DNA from: Diaporthe sp. PMI_573
Taxonomy: Eukaryota; Ascomycota; Sordariomycetes; Diaporthales; Diaporthaceae
Direction: 5' to 3'
Assembly: GCA_021399435.1 (NCBI GenBank)
Contig: JAJTUP010000016.1
Coordinates: forward strand, 1,178,001-1,242,000
Length of the DNA: 64,000 nt
This document shows, piece after piece, positions 34,243 through 44,915 of the stretch. Every line of letters starts with the position of its first letter. Position 1 is the stretch's first letter. Both the position numbers and the translations under genes were made by a program. The notes below the pieces were generated by a model that was not told the DNA's origin, ran no database searches, and saw only the letters and a list, made by a program, of their open reading frames with translations.

Positions 34243-37240
34243 CTAGTTCGCCGACGCCTTCGGGTACTCGCCTGGGATGTGGAGGTTCGAGATGGTTGGA
34301 ACCGTAACCTCGCTGCTGAGCGTGGCGTCGCTCTCCGTTCTCTCGCTCAGGGCCGGTCGGTTGAGGTGTTCCATTGCGTTGTGCGTATGCTCCGCCGGCA
34401 TGGGTGCAATCGTTGTGTGTGGGAGCTCTTTCAAGTTGAGGTGCTGAGGTTCATGGGCCGAGATAGCCTGGTCACTGTTCAATGTGCCATCCATATAGAC
34501 ACCCGTGTTTTGGTCCCTGGGTTGATGACCGTTTCTGTCGGCAACGACTGGGATAGCAGCAGCCTCCACCGGGCCTCCTCCCAGCCAATTGGCCTCATGG
34601 CTGCTCTTCCTCCGCATCCTCGAAGCCCCAGCCATGGTATCCTGGCTCAGCACATGCTGGTAATCGTAGGGCACATGCCCATCTTGATTCTGCACCGACT
34701 CGTTTGTGTACGGGTTTATGCCATCCACTCGAGCCTCTTGGCTTGCCTCCGCGGCACGAGCGTGGGTCTGTTCGATCGGGGCTTGGACAGTACTGCCATA
34801 TCCATATCCCGGGTCGGCTGGCGCCGCTGTCGAGGACGGATAATGCTGCTCAAAGCTGCTTCCGGGAAGGGCTCCTGCCGCAGCTACAATATCCCTGTCG
34901 TCCCTGGCTTGTTGCTGCCTATCGTGGAAGCCCTGCGAGTTTGAGCTAGACGGCGAGAGGGGAGCCTGTAAGCCTCGTTGTGCGTTGACCTGGAGATCTG
35001 ACGGAAATCGCCCACCTGGAGAGGGACGTCTCGGTACGTCTTGCTGGTACCCTGAGCCTGGCTGGCCGAGGGCCGCTGCGGAGTTGTGTGCCGAGTACGG
35101 CTCCTCGTCGTCTTCATCGACAACCCCATCACTGGACACCGATCGTCGTGATGACGATCGGCTGAAGCTTCTCGAGTGGCCGCGGACGAACTCGGACCGT
35201 TCCTGAGGGGTCTTCTCGGTAAGGGCCTTGATGTCCTCGTACCAAGCCAGCATGGTGTCGAAGCTTTCGGCACGGAAGACCCACGAATGTCCCCTATGAA
35301 CGCCGCCGGTCTGTCGGCCTTTGAGGATGAACTTGGGCGAGCTTCCACCGACCTGCGAGCGGGATCCCAATTTCTGTTCCGGGAGGTAGAGGGACATCAC
35401 AGGGGACTGTGCCTTGTCCGCGGACTTGAACTCGTGAAGGTGAGTTGGGGAGAGAACATACCTAGATGTGAAGGGTCAGTAAAGGTAAATGAGCCCGAGC
35501 GAGGGTTAAACTTGCCAGCCGGCACTGTAGCTCTTGAGGTATTTCGTCTTTCGTTCAAGGAGACCGGCTCTGATCTCCTGGCAGGCATAATGATCCTTCC
35601 CAGGGTAGTGTATCATCTGTGAGGATCGAATAGGAATATTTGGGTCCACGAATTGGTCGTCCTTCTTCACGAAGCTGGCCCACTCGTGGTCCTTGGGCAT
35701 CGCGATGGGCCCCACACGGAGCTCCTCGATAGCGGTCCAGGCAGCCTCAGCTAGATCAGACCCATCAGTCAAGTCCCAGGGGCGACCATCGAGATGGATT
35801 GGATGGCGAGAGCTCCTTACCTTCTCGCTTCATGATGCCTGCGTAAGCATTGTAAGACTTTTGAATCTCCCCGACGACAATAGACTCGAGCTCGCGGCCG
35901 GAATTCTCCAGATTTAGGTATGCCTGTATAGACTTAGCATACAGGGGAAGGGGCCGCATTCTAGACTTGCTCACCTGGTGCAAGTAGTTCTCCTCGTCGA
36001 GTTGCCTCTCGAGCTGCCTGTCAACAGCCAGGCGCAGAAGGTACGGGTCCTCCTTGCCGGTTGTCAAGGCAGAGTTAAGATCGGTCTTGCCGAGTACTTC
36101 CTGGAGGTTGCTGACGACGCGGGCTGTTGCATCCATCTCCTTGTCCACCGAGTTCTTGAAGTCGCCCGATAGACCTTTGATCTCCTTTAACTTAAGTTGC
36201 AGATCGCTCCTAAGCCCCGTCAGAGCCAAAATGACGTCCTCCTCGATTCCGCGGGCCTTGTTCGCTTCAATTATGGCCTGTGCGTTGTAGTTGCGCAGTA
36301 CCTGCACTGCATCGTCGAGCCCGCCAGAAGGCAGAAAACCGGGCGGCATATGCACATTGTTCAAGACATTTGCGAGCTTCACCAGCGATTTGGACTTTGC
36401 TTCGTAATGGGTCTGGATCTCCTTGAAGTAGGTGATCAGGTCTTTCAAGACCTTGCGCCATTCTGAGAGGAGCAAGGTTCAGCTGGATGGTCCGGGATCG
36501 CTGGGATGGGCCGGTATATACGTACCTTGAAAGCGGTTGGCGAGGGCTTCAGTGGGATTGCCCGAGGTGGGCACGGGACAGTGAAAGGCGCTGTGCAGCT
36601 CGTCGTCATCCGGGTTGCTATGCAGCGCCAGGCTCCTGACACTGCCGGCCTTCATGCTCCGACGGCTGCCAGACCTCCTCATGCTGCTGGCCCTGCGCAG
36701 CGAAGACCTCTTCTTGAGGGTGTTGTTCCGCGACACCTGGATGCTGCTGTGGCCATCCAGGCCGCCCAGGCTGCCGGTGGTGGAGCCGGAGAAGGAGTTG
36801 GAGCGCTGTATGCTGCCGGCCATGTTGTTGTTTGGACGGGGGACAGGACCGTTGATGATGGAGCTTCCGCGCTGGCTAGCATCCCATTCCTCGGTAAACT
36901 TGGCGCCGCCGCCGAATCTCGTGGGGGCTGGCGCAATGAGGTGGTCGATATTTGCGTGGTGGTGCGAGTTCGCGAGAGTGTTGGAGAGAGTCTGCTCGTT
37001 GTCGTCGTGGTTGGCAAGTTGGGGATGGCGGCCGTGCGACGAGGAATAGGGATCGCCGTGGTCCTGGATCGATGACGAAGGTTGGTCCAAAAGGGCGCCG
37101 TGGCTAGTAGGAGCTGGTGCAGGCTGGTGGTAGTATGTATTTGTACTGTAGTCGTAGCCTAACACGGTTGTGCCGTTGACAGCAGAGGCCGAGGCCGAGG
37201 ACGGCATAGGGCCACTCGTATGCGGGGGGATGGCGGCCAT
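34243..37240 (-). CDS. SLM1: SLM1-like PH-domain protein (PIP2-binding TORC2 effector)
   Basis: Exons are 37240-36526, 36462-35975, 35923-35821, 35750-35516 and 35461-34243, giving 919 aa. Introns are 63, 51, 70 and 54 nt; the last uses a GC donor (CTG|GCAAGT) so that SAGW joins YVLSPTHLHEF. The first ~238 residues are Ser/Asn/His-rich and disordered, with RRSGSRRSMKAGSVRSL. A BAR-like helical region follows (EWRKVLKDLITYFKEIQTHY to QLDEENYLHQ), then a PH domain at about 470-605 including LERKTKYLKSYSAGWYVL and SWVFRAESFDTMLAWYEDI. The long C-terminal third is disordered. By family SLM proteins bind phosphatidylinositol-4,5-bisphosphate in eisosomes and recruit TORC2, linking membrane stress to actin and sphingolipid control. 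Confidence 0.92.
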
Positions 37241-37325
37241 GGTGAGGTATCCGAGGGTTGGTTCCGATTCTCCAGCGCGAAACAGAATGATGCTCGTTGA
37301 CGTAGCTCGGAGCTGCTGCTGCTCC

Positions 37326-37357
<32 letters not shown>

Positions 37358-39597
37358 CCGGCCGTTTCTGGTACGCTGCTGCGCCCAGCGCCGCCGTGTC
37401 AGCCGCTTTGGTCAGTGCTAATATCGTTTTGGGTGGTAGCACGTCACACGGGCGACTGTTACGATTCGAGCTTCGGCCCTCGTGGTTTGGGGAGTGTGGG
37501 TATGGCAATTGGGTTTTGGATCTGATGCAAGAGACAGATGCAGCTTTGGGCTGGAGCTGGATGGAGCTGGAGCTGGAGCTGGTTTCCGCAGGTCGGAGGG
37601 CAGAGGTCATACGGAAGCGGCGAGGGAGGCACGAGATATGAATCGTCTGTCTGTCCACGTCTGGGCAGTGACGCAGGACAACAAGGGAATGTGCATGGGT
37701 ACACAATAAATGCCCGTCTACATACCTACATACCTACCTTAGGTACCTAGGTATGGTATCTACAGCCCAGGACATGGCCAGATTAGATGGCACCACGGCA
37801 ACAATCTTGGAAGGACCCTTGGTCGGAAGGAAGGTCAGGCTTGCGGGTGACAGTTGGTGTGGGTGAAGCTACCCAAAACTGGCCCAAACTGGCCCAAACT
37901 GGACCCCTTCCAAGGCTCGTAGTGTCAGCACCCGGGGTAGGGATCCAAAAGCCTCCGATCTTGAATTCTGGGGTTGCAAGTTACAGGACTGTTCCCAGGA
38001 CGGGGCTCCCGACGCCCCGGTTCACCAGCTCTTAGCATCCACGATAGCTTTGCTTGGCTGGGCATTGGCGACGGCGACAGACTGCTGCATGCTGCATTGA
38101 TGGGTCAGTGGGCTGTTGCTACGTGGATCACGAGAGTGCTGGCATGTGAAATACCGAGTAACATGTTATTATCATTGTGCTCTACTTCGACAGCATCCTC
38201 ATGCCAATCTATCAATCGCCCAAAGAGTAGAACAAAGTTTCGTCCCTGCTGTCGATCGCTCCCTTTTGCAACCTCCGGCCCGACAATCAGTATCCCAGAT
38301 AGGCGCTGGCTATGACGTAGCCAGCTGATGATCCCTGGCTGTTGCTGTCCCGGGAGGTGTTCGCACTAAGCCTCTTTTGATCCGGGGGTGCCAGCGACGG
38401 GTGGGTCACTATCGTCGACCTCACTTCCCCCAGCGCCACCGCAGTAACCTCCGGTCTTCACTCTAACAATGCACAGCCTCGGCACTAATACATTTTCTGC
38501 AACGTGAGACGCAACCTGGAGATCGCTTCGGCTGTTGTAGCAGCCATAGGAAATGGTCAAGCTGGCCCGCGTGCCCAACTGGTCGAGAATGTCACACGCT
38601 GGAAATCATGTCAGATTCGATCTGGCACCTCGACCAGGATGCTCCCTACCAGAGCTTGTTTTCTTGGATTTCAGGGTCCAAAGGGTCCGAACCGGAACTG
38701 AACCGGAAGAAATTCCTGGCTTGTGTTCGCCGACGACTGGCTTGAGGCCTCCGCCTGGGGAGATTGTGTCTTTGTTATGTATCGGCTGGCGTGCCGACAG
38801 ACACGACTTACAGCAACAACATTCTGATCGAGCGTGCACATTGGCGTGGTTCCTAGAAGCCTCCACGCCCCTTAAAGGTCTTGCGAGCCACGATGCAGAG
38901 CTGACTTCCGTCGTGTCATCTCTGAAGTTGAGAAAACAGATTTTGACTGCCTTGTAGATAGATGACGAGTGCAATTGTGACCATTTCAGTGAGACCTGCC
39001 GGTAGGACTACAATTTCTAGGATTAGCATCAGATGGTTAAATACTCCAGCTCTGGTTGACGAACCAAGCTCTCGCATGATCCACAGCTGTGGTATCAATT
39101 TGGCCAGGACGATCCACCAGACAACTCGTACAACGCCCAAGTCGGGCAATCTCCCTAGAGGCATACCAAGACGTCGAGAGTAGCCAGGTCCAACGGATGC
39201 TGCCTGGAGCTACTGCCCAGGTCTTCAGAAGTGAGGCGTCTTCCCGCGCTCTGAGTCCAATGAGCTTGTTCAATCTGTGCCGTGTCTCTGCAATGTGCAG
39301 TTTGGCCGCATCATCAGCCTCACTTCCACACCCGAGCACCCCCACCCCCCGCGCCGTTTCTTGTGGTTGAGCCAGTCGAAGACGCCTCGCTTATCCAGCG
39401 TGGCTGGTAGGATCTGGCAGGAAGCGCCATTAGATTTCTGATCAACAGCCCTATGGGTTGGGATGCAGGTCCATTTACTTAGGTGCAGCGATGAACCCCG
39501 ACCTGTCCCCGGGCCATACTGGTGCTCACTGGGTCCTCTTCTTTCCGCACAGCGTGACAGAATCTTCAGCATCATCCTGTTTCTGTCCGTGTCCGGA
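37241..39597. other. Long divergent intergenic region
   Basis: About 2.36 kb. It contains a CTCCTGT tandem (about 37326-37357), TACCTAGGTA-like palindromic steps (37716-37755) and a triple AACTGGCCCA repeat (37864-37900). Short ORFs in 38.9-39.35 kb lack family resemblance. No gene is supported. Confidence 0.5.
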
Positions 39598-41224
39598 ATG
39601 ACCAACGAGAATCGGAAAGGTAGTCAAGGGGATTCATCCCCTGTGTCCCCGACGACAGACAACACACGAAGCCCCTTTGTACTCCGGCACATGGATGATG
39701 AGGGCACCAGGGAGAAGGAGTACTTCAGCCCGGTCGAGCTCGACAGTCCCACGGTCCCACGTGAGAGGCATTTCAGCGAGACTGCCTCCACCATTCCACC
39801 CCAGGTCGTCGGCGACAACAACCCCGGGACAGATACCCCCAGCCTCGATACGACGGACAAGTCAGTAGCGGCCGAAGTCGCAGTCGCACCGGTCGCTAGG
39901 CGCAGTGGTCTAGTCCCCAGGGGAGTGGGTACATTATGGAGGCAGATGCCCAAGACGGTCAGGAACGTGCTGGTTGTGATGGTGGTGTTCGTCGTCATCG
40001 TGGTGGTGGCCACCGTCCTCGGTGTCCTTCTTGGACGTCCGAACGAAGATGAGCAGGACCCAGCTGCAGGCCAGTATGACATCCTCGACACATCAAAGCT
40101 GGCCGCGGTGGCCTTCCAGAACGTGGGCAATGTCACGGACAAGTCGGTCTTCTTCCAGCTCTCCGGGTCACTGGCCATCATGCGCGCGCGGTGGAACAGC
40201 TCCAGCGTGGGGTGGACGTTTGAGAACGTCTCGCAGTCCATGACAGACGGCGGTTCGTCCATCTTCCCCAGGGCCGCCACGCCGCTCACTGCGGTGGCCC
40301 CTGACGCGGTGGACACGAACGACCTGCCGCATTTCTGGGTCGACCTGTACTTCATGTCGCTGTCCAAGGTGCCTTACCAGATCTGGACGTGGAGCACGCC
40401 GCAGACGGACCCGTCCAAGGACCTGCTATGGCATCAGGAGGGCCTGCAGACGCACCAGGTCATCTTCACCACGGGCTTCGCGAGGGGCACGCAGCTGGCC
40501 GCGTACCGTGACCAGTGCGCGGCGGGCATGTGCTCGCAGGACAGCAGGCTGCTCTACCAAGGCGCCAACAACGACTTGATGCTCGCGTCGAGCCCGGTCC
40601 AGAACTGGATGGTATGGAACGTAACGAACCTGTCGGCTGACGAGGTGCCTCAGCTGCCCCAGCTAGAGATGAATTCCAGTCTCGCCATGACGAGGTTCTC
40701 ACCAGGTCCGGGAGTAGAGCCGAGCGGCATGCGGATGTATTACGACGTGAGCCACCAGCTGGAGGAGTACATATTTGTGAACGGCACGTGGACGAATGGT
40801 ATGGCCGCATACTTGCCCTCCCCGTTCCAACCCACACACTGGAGTGAGTGCCGTCGCAACTTTTTCTGACCCTCAGCCTCCAGGTAGTTTCGAGGCATCG
40901 CTGGGCGACCAAGTCACGCCGCCCGATGTGGCCGTCGTGGCCTATGCAAACGAGACGGATAGCGGGGGCCGAGGCCTGGACCACACACTCGTCACCGTCC
41001 TTTTCCAGAACGGCACGGTCGTCGTGCACTGGCAGGAGTCCCTGGACGGGCCATGGCAGATGGGGCTCGCACCGGCGGAGGTGAATGCGACAGCGCTGGC
41101 TCTCGATTATGATTTACGGGCATACTCTCTAACTCCTGGTAAGATAATCCAGGAGTGGCAGATCGATAGGTCTGATCCGGCTGTGTGGACATTGGTCAGC
41201 AACCTAACGAGCGCACGGGGATGA
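39598..41224 (+). CDS. Single-pass membrane protein with lectin-like beta-propeller ectodomain, function unknown
   Basis: Exons are 39598-40843 and 40884-41224, giving 528 aa. The 40-nt intron (GTGAGT...CCAG) is very short but restores frame from TNGMAAYLPSPFQPTHW to SSFEASLGDQVTPPDVAV. An acidic/serine-rich cytosolic tail (~1-120) precedes one membrane helix at ~124-143 (NVLVVMVVFVVIVVVATVLG). The ectodomain has several N-glycosylation sequons (NVT, NSS, NVS, NGT, NLS, NET) and repeated aromatic blades such as WNSSSVGWTFENVS, YQIWTWSTPQTD and NWMVWNVTNLS. The layout resembles fungal fucose-lectin-like propeller proteins anchored as type II membrane proteins. No catalytic motif is seen. I recognise the architecture but not a specific gene. 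Confidence 0.72.
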
Positions 41225-41925
41225 TATGATTACACAGTAGAGGAAGAGGTGGACAAGCGTTAACAACAGTGGCGTGCACGGAAACGCACACAGCGCGCAC
41301 TTACACAAGCATGATCTTACATGGAATCTTGAACTCAATGTATTCTTGGTCAGTGCTTCCGTGAAGTTTTACAAGACAGACTCGGCGGATACTCGGGTTA
41401 GAATATCGGGGATGACGTTGACTAGCTTAAGAGGTGTTCTCAGAGTCAGGTATTGGCGTCTGCGCGAGAAGTGTTGATGCTGAGGGATAGTGTGCTTGGA
41501 CGTGGGAGTCCACGATCAGACGGGTGAAGTCCCGCATACCTACACAGTAGAAAGCGACAGTGCACGGCTGCAGCACAGCGCGGACGGAGCATCGCATTTA
41601 GGCTAGCTCGCGCTAAGACACGGAGTTCCTGCAGGGAGCATTGGGCACCTGAAGCAAGCTCCATCATTGACGTCGGTCCACAGTAACATTTCAGAACCCT
41701 GCCACGCCCACCCGACCCTTGATCATCGACCTCATCACCGATCCGCAGATTCGCTCGCTGCACTAGAACACGGTCTGCCATGTCCAAGTGACACTGAGGT
41801 CCACTATCTAACGGAGAAGCTGCAACGATCCCAACGCCCTGCTGGTCTCCCTTCACATGCTGGCTGCCAGACATCGCAGGCTTCGCATTGTCTTGAAGAA
41901 GTTGACTGTCCCGCCACGACCTCCC
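41225..41925. other. Intergenic between membrane propeller gene and HAD_SAK gene
   Basis: About 700 bp without a supported gene. It presumably holds the HAD_SAK promoter. An in-frame ATG at 41857 could extend that protein by 23 residues, but the downstream ATG at 41926 is preferred because MAPNYGPGALAQHG begins the family-like sequence. Confidence 0.45.
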
Positions 41926-43656
41926 ATGGCCCCGAATTATGGCCCTGGCGCCCTAGCCCAGCATGGCCAGCAGGCGCCATTGACCCCGACCTCCATGAGC
42001 AGGTGGTCCGTCTCTGCAAACCAGCTGCCCCCCGTGGAAGACATCAAGGCGCTGCACGTCTACGACTTCGACAACACACGTAAGTCTTCGCCGCGTGAGT
42101 CCACCAGCACCGGCACCAGCGCTGACAAGACATGCTCCTGCGTCGCAGTGTTCAAGACCCCCTTGCCCAACCAGAAGCTATGGAATGGAATGACGATAGG
42201 CCTCCTCTCCAACCAGGACGCCTTCGCCAACGGCGGATGGTGGCACGACTCGCGCATTCTCGAGGCAACAGGCGAAGGCATCGAGAAGGAGGAGGCCCGC
42301 GCCTGGGACGGCTGGTGGAATGAGAAGATTGTGGAGCTCGTGAGGCTCAGCACAAGGCAGAAGGACGCCTTGTGCGTGCTGCTGACGGGCCGGTCCGAGT
42401 CTGGCTTCGGCGAGCTGGTCAAGCGCATCGCCGCCTCCAGGGGCCTGGACTTTGACATGGTTTCGCTCAAGCCCGCCGTCGGCCCCAACAACGAGCGCTT
42501 CAACTCCACAATGCACTTCAAGCAGGTCTTCCTGCGGAATCTCATGGAGACGTACAAGCCGGCCGAGGAGATCAGGATCTACGAGGATCGTATCAAGCAC
42601 GTCAGGGATTTCAGAGACTTCTTTCAGGAATACAACAAGAGACTGCAGATCGCCGGCCTGGGGGCTGCAAGAAGTCCCATACTCGCCGAGGTCATCGAGG
42701 TCGCAGATATGTCCACGAACCTCGACCCTGTGGTGGAGATTGCCGAGGTGCAGAAGTTAATCAACGACCACAACGACGCAGTGTCGGCCCGGACGAAGGC
42801 GCGCGAGAAGCTAGTTATGAAGAAGACGGTCTTCTTCACGGGGTACATGATCGACCAGGCAGATACCAAGAGGCTGCTTACTCTGGCGCAGATTCCCCAA
42901 GGAGTTCCGGCCCAGGACCTGAAATACCACGCCAACAATATCATGATCTGCCCGCGGCCCTGTCCGGCTAGTATCCTGGAGAAGGTGGGCGGCATGGGCA
43001 GCAAGATGAAGTGGGTGGTCACAGGAACAGCCTGCCACGAGAACAGCATATGGGCTGCATGCTTGAGGCCTGTGCCCGCGACCGCGAAATTCCATACCGA
43101 CAACCCCAGTCCGCTCGTGGTCCTGGCACTGCGAAAAGGCGCGAAACCTATTGATGCTGCCAAGATCAAGAATTGGCAACCTGTCCCGCCCGATAAGGCC
43201 TTTGAGTTCGAGACGACCGTCAACGAGAAGGTGCTTTTGAGGATCGAGCCCGAGGACCCTAGTGAGAATGCCTACGAGAGCCTGTTCCCCAACAAGACAT
43301 CTAAGAGGAAGTACGCCGGCGAAGACTCCCAAAATGACCGGGCAGGGGGCCATTTCAACCAGCGGAGGGACCATTTCAACAACCAGAATAACAACGCCAA
43401 TAACAACAACAACCACGGCGGGGGCAAAGGCCGATCGGCATTCGGCCAATTTCGCGGCGGCGGCGGAGGCTATCGCGGGGGGCAGGGACCCAAGGGCGGA
43501 CGGGGCGGCGCACGCGGTCGCGGAGGTCGCGGCGGGCGAGGTAACCACTACCGCTCCCTGGACGACGTCGGCACGCGCGACTTCAGCGGCTCGTCGAGAC
43601 CCAGCGGTGGTGCGTCCGGTGGGGGCGGATCCGAGAACTTGCAGAACTACTACTAG
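41926..43656 (+). CDS. Swiss-Army-Knife RNA repair-like HAD protein with C-terminal RGG tail
   Basis: Exons are 41926-42079 and 42149-43656, giving 553 aa to the first stop. The 69-nt intron begins GTAAGT, ends TCGCAG and splits the codon after the HAD motif I. HAD motif I is HVYDFDNT (Asp47, Asp49, Thr51). VLLTGRSESGFGELVKRI and IRIYEDRIKHVRDFRDFF provide motifs II and IV. This is the pattern of the 'HAD family 1 in Swiss Army Knife RNA repair proteins'. The second half contains TGTACHENSIWAACLRP and ends in an Asn- and RGG-rich tail (FNNQNNNANNNNNHGGGKG, then [16 protein letters not shown]), suggesting RNA binding. By family a role in RNA end repair is proposed, not proved. The reading frame remains coding-like beyond the stop at 43654-43656; see the separate entry. 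Confidence 0.85.
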   Translation: MAPNYGPGALAQHGQQAPLTPTSMSRWSVSANQLPPVEDIKALHVYDFDNTRKSSPRESTSTGTSADKTCSCVAVFKTPLPNQKLWNGMTIGLLSNQDAFANGGWWHDSRILEATGEGIEKEEARAWDGWWNEKIVELVRLSTRQKDALCVLLTGRSESGFGELVKRIAASRGLDFDMVSLKPAVGPNNERFNSTMHFKQVFLRNLMETYKPAEEIRIYEDRIKHVRDFRDFFQEYNKRLQIAGLGAARSPILAEVIEVADMSTNLDPVVEIAEVQKLINDHNDAVSARTKAREKLVMKKTVFFTGYMIDQADTKRLLTLAQIPQGVPAQDLKYHANNIMICPRPCPASILEKVGGMGSKMKWVVTGTACHENSIWAACLRPVPATAKFHTDNPSPLVVLALRKGAKPIDAAKIKNWQPVPPDKAFEFETTVNEKVLLRIEPEDPSENAYESLFPNKTSKRKYAGEDSQNDRAGGHFNQRRDHFNNQNNNANNNNNHGGGKGRSAFGQFRGGGGGYRGGQGPKGGRGGARGRGGRGGRGNHYRSLDDVGTRDFSGSSRPSGGASGGGGSENLQNYY

Positions 43657-43989
43657 CAGCGGCAAGTCGGAATTTCACCCGTCCACGGAGACGAGAACAA
43701 GGAGAACGAACCCCCACAAGACCCACCCGTCGACACATCCCACAAAAGACGCAGGGATACCAACATCCTCGCCGCGGTCAAGGTCGCCGATGTCGAGCGC
43801 GTCGAGGGGTTCACCCGCAGGACGCGCGGTGAGATGATAGACTCCGAGGTCACGGAGCCCACCTTGCCCCGTGCCTCGCCCTCGCGGTTTCCGAAGACAC
43901 CGTGGAGCCTTGCTTCATGGGCGTCCTCCCACGCCGACAACATGCTCGACGATGCCCCAGAGGCGGCGGACCTGCTGGGCTTTTACTGA
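43610..43989 (+). CDS. In-frame coding-like C-terminal extension of the HAD_SAK gene
   Basis: After the TAG at 43654-43656 the same frame stays open for 110 codons to TGA at 43987-43989. The translation looks like real protein: GISPVHGDENKENEPPQDPP, then RRRDTNILAAVKVADVERVE, and near the end DDAPEAADLLGFY. Two explanations fit. A 57-nt intron at 43610-43666 (donor GTGCGT, acceptor GGCAAG) would remove the stop and keep frame, giving a 645-aa protein. Alternatively the stop (context TAC TAG CAG CGG) is read through. An independent gene is less likely because no start or upstream exon is evident. The region is too well behaved to be a 3' UTR. Confidence 0.55.
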
Positions 43990-44915
43990 GCGAACGCTGT
44001 TGCCTGTGGCGCATGGCTCGGCGCTGTACGGTTTCCAGGCCACTATGATTGCCTTTGGAAGTCATTGCTGCGGCAAATATACCGAGGAACTATTATGTAC
44101 GATTATATGCGCACAAGCACGCACGCTCATGCCTATCTTGTTCGGGCGCCGCGGCGGCGATGGTAGCTAGTTCTCTTGGCTTCTTGCAGGCAGGTGGAGG
44201 GCACAGGAGCCAGCACGCGAGGAGTAATCGGTCGGTGACGAGTTGTAGGAGGAAGAGGAGGAATCGAAATACGTGTGCTCTATTTCTTGGAGCAGGTCAG
44301 GAAGAGCATGTCACATTACTCCCTCCGCCGCAGGATGCGGGATGAGAATTGCTTGTGGTCGCAGAGATAGCATCATCTACTGTACGAGGTATAGCGGCAT
44401 CCAGTTAGAGATATTTATTGAGAGGAAGACATGGTCCTCGTAAATAACTTTTATGCTGAGCCTCCCCCTCTTTGTTCTTTCCTCCCTGTTGATGATCTCG
44501 ATTTCGAAGTTTAAGCTTGAGCGTGACCTTGCGTATTGAGTGACGAGCTTTGCCCGAGTGCCCGCTACGCACGGCATCAGTGTGATGAACCAACATAGAT
44601 GTGATCCAAAGTGCTAACTGCCCACAAGGCCAACCACCTCCTTCAGGATACCCTCACGTAGAACAACCTCGCATATGATAGCCTCTCATAGAATAAGCTC
44701 CCATAGGAGTAATTCGCATATCACAATTTTGCACAAGACAACGTCCTATAGGATGACGTCTTGTGGGTTAACCTCTTATGGGATAAATTTCCTTGGGTTC
44801 TAGGTCATCTGAGACTGTCTGCTGTCCAAGGTACGTGATATTGTGATGGTGATACCCTCCCCCTGGCAAGTAGTGCGATCCACCCATTTCAAAATCATGA
44901 CGAGCCCAGTGCCAC
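43990..44915. other. Convergent 3' intergenic region with repeat array
   Basis: About 925 bp between the HAD_SAK gene and eIF2B epsilon. Its only clear content is the third 15-bp minisatellite array at 44634-44800. Confidence 0.5.
44634..44800. repeat. Degenerate 15-bp minisatellite array (about 11 units)
   Basis: Units include ACCCTCACGTAGAAC, AACCTCGCATATGAT, AGCCTCTCATAGAAT, AACGTCCTATAGGAT, GACGTCTTGTGGGTT and AACCTCTTATGGGAT. Period (15, occasionally 14 or 16) and consensus (ACCTCCTATGGGATA) are those of the arrays flanking aconitase 27-30 kb away. Confidence 0.8.

Noticed and set aside
38916..39345. Hydrophobic minus-strand ORFs suggesting membrane segments (for example LILEIVVLPAGLTEMVTIAL)
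   Set aside because: Two overlapping frames, no family motif, no plausible splice structure and no start context; not enough to call a gene.
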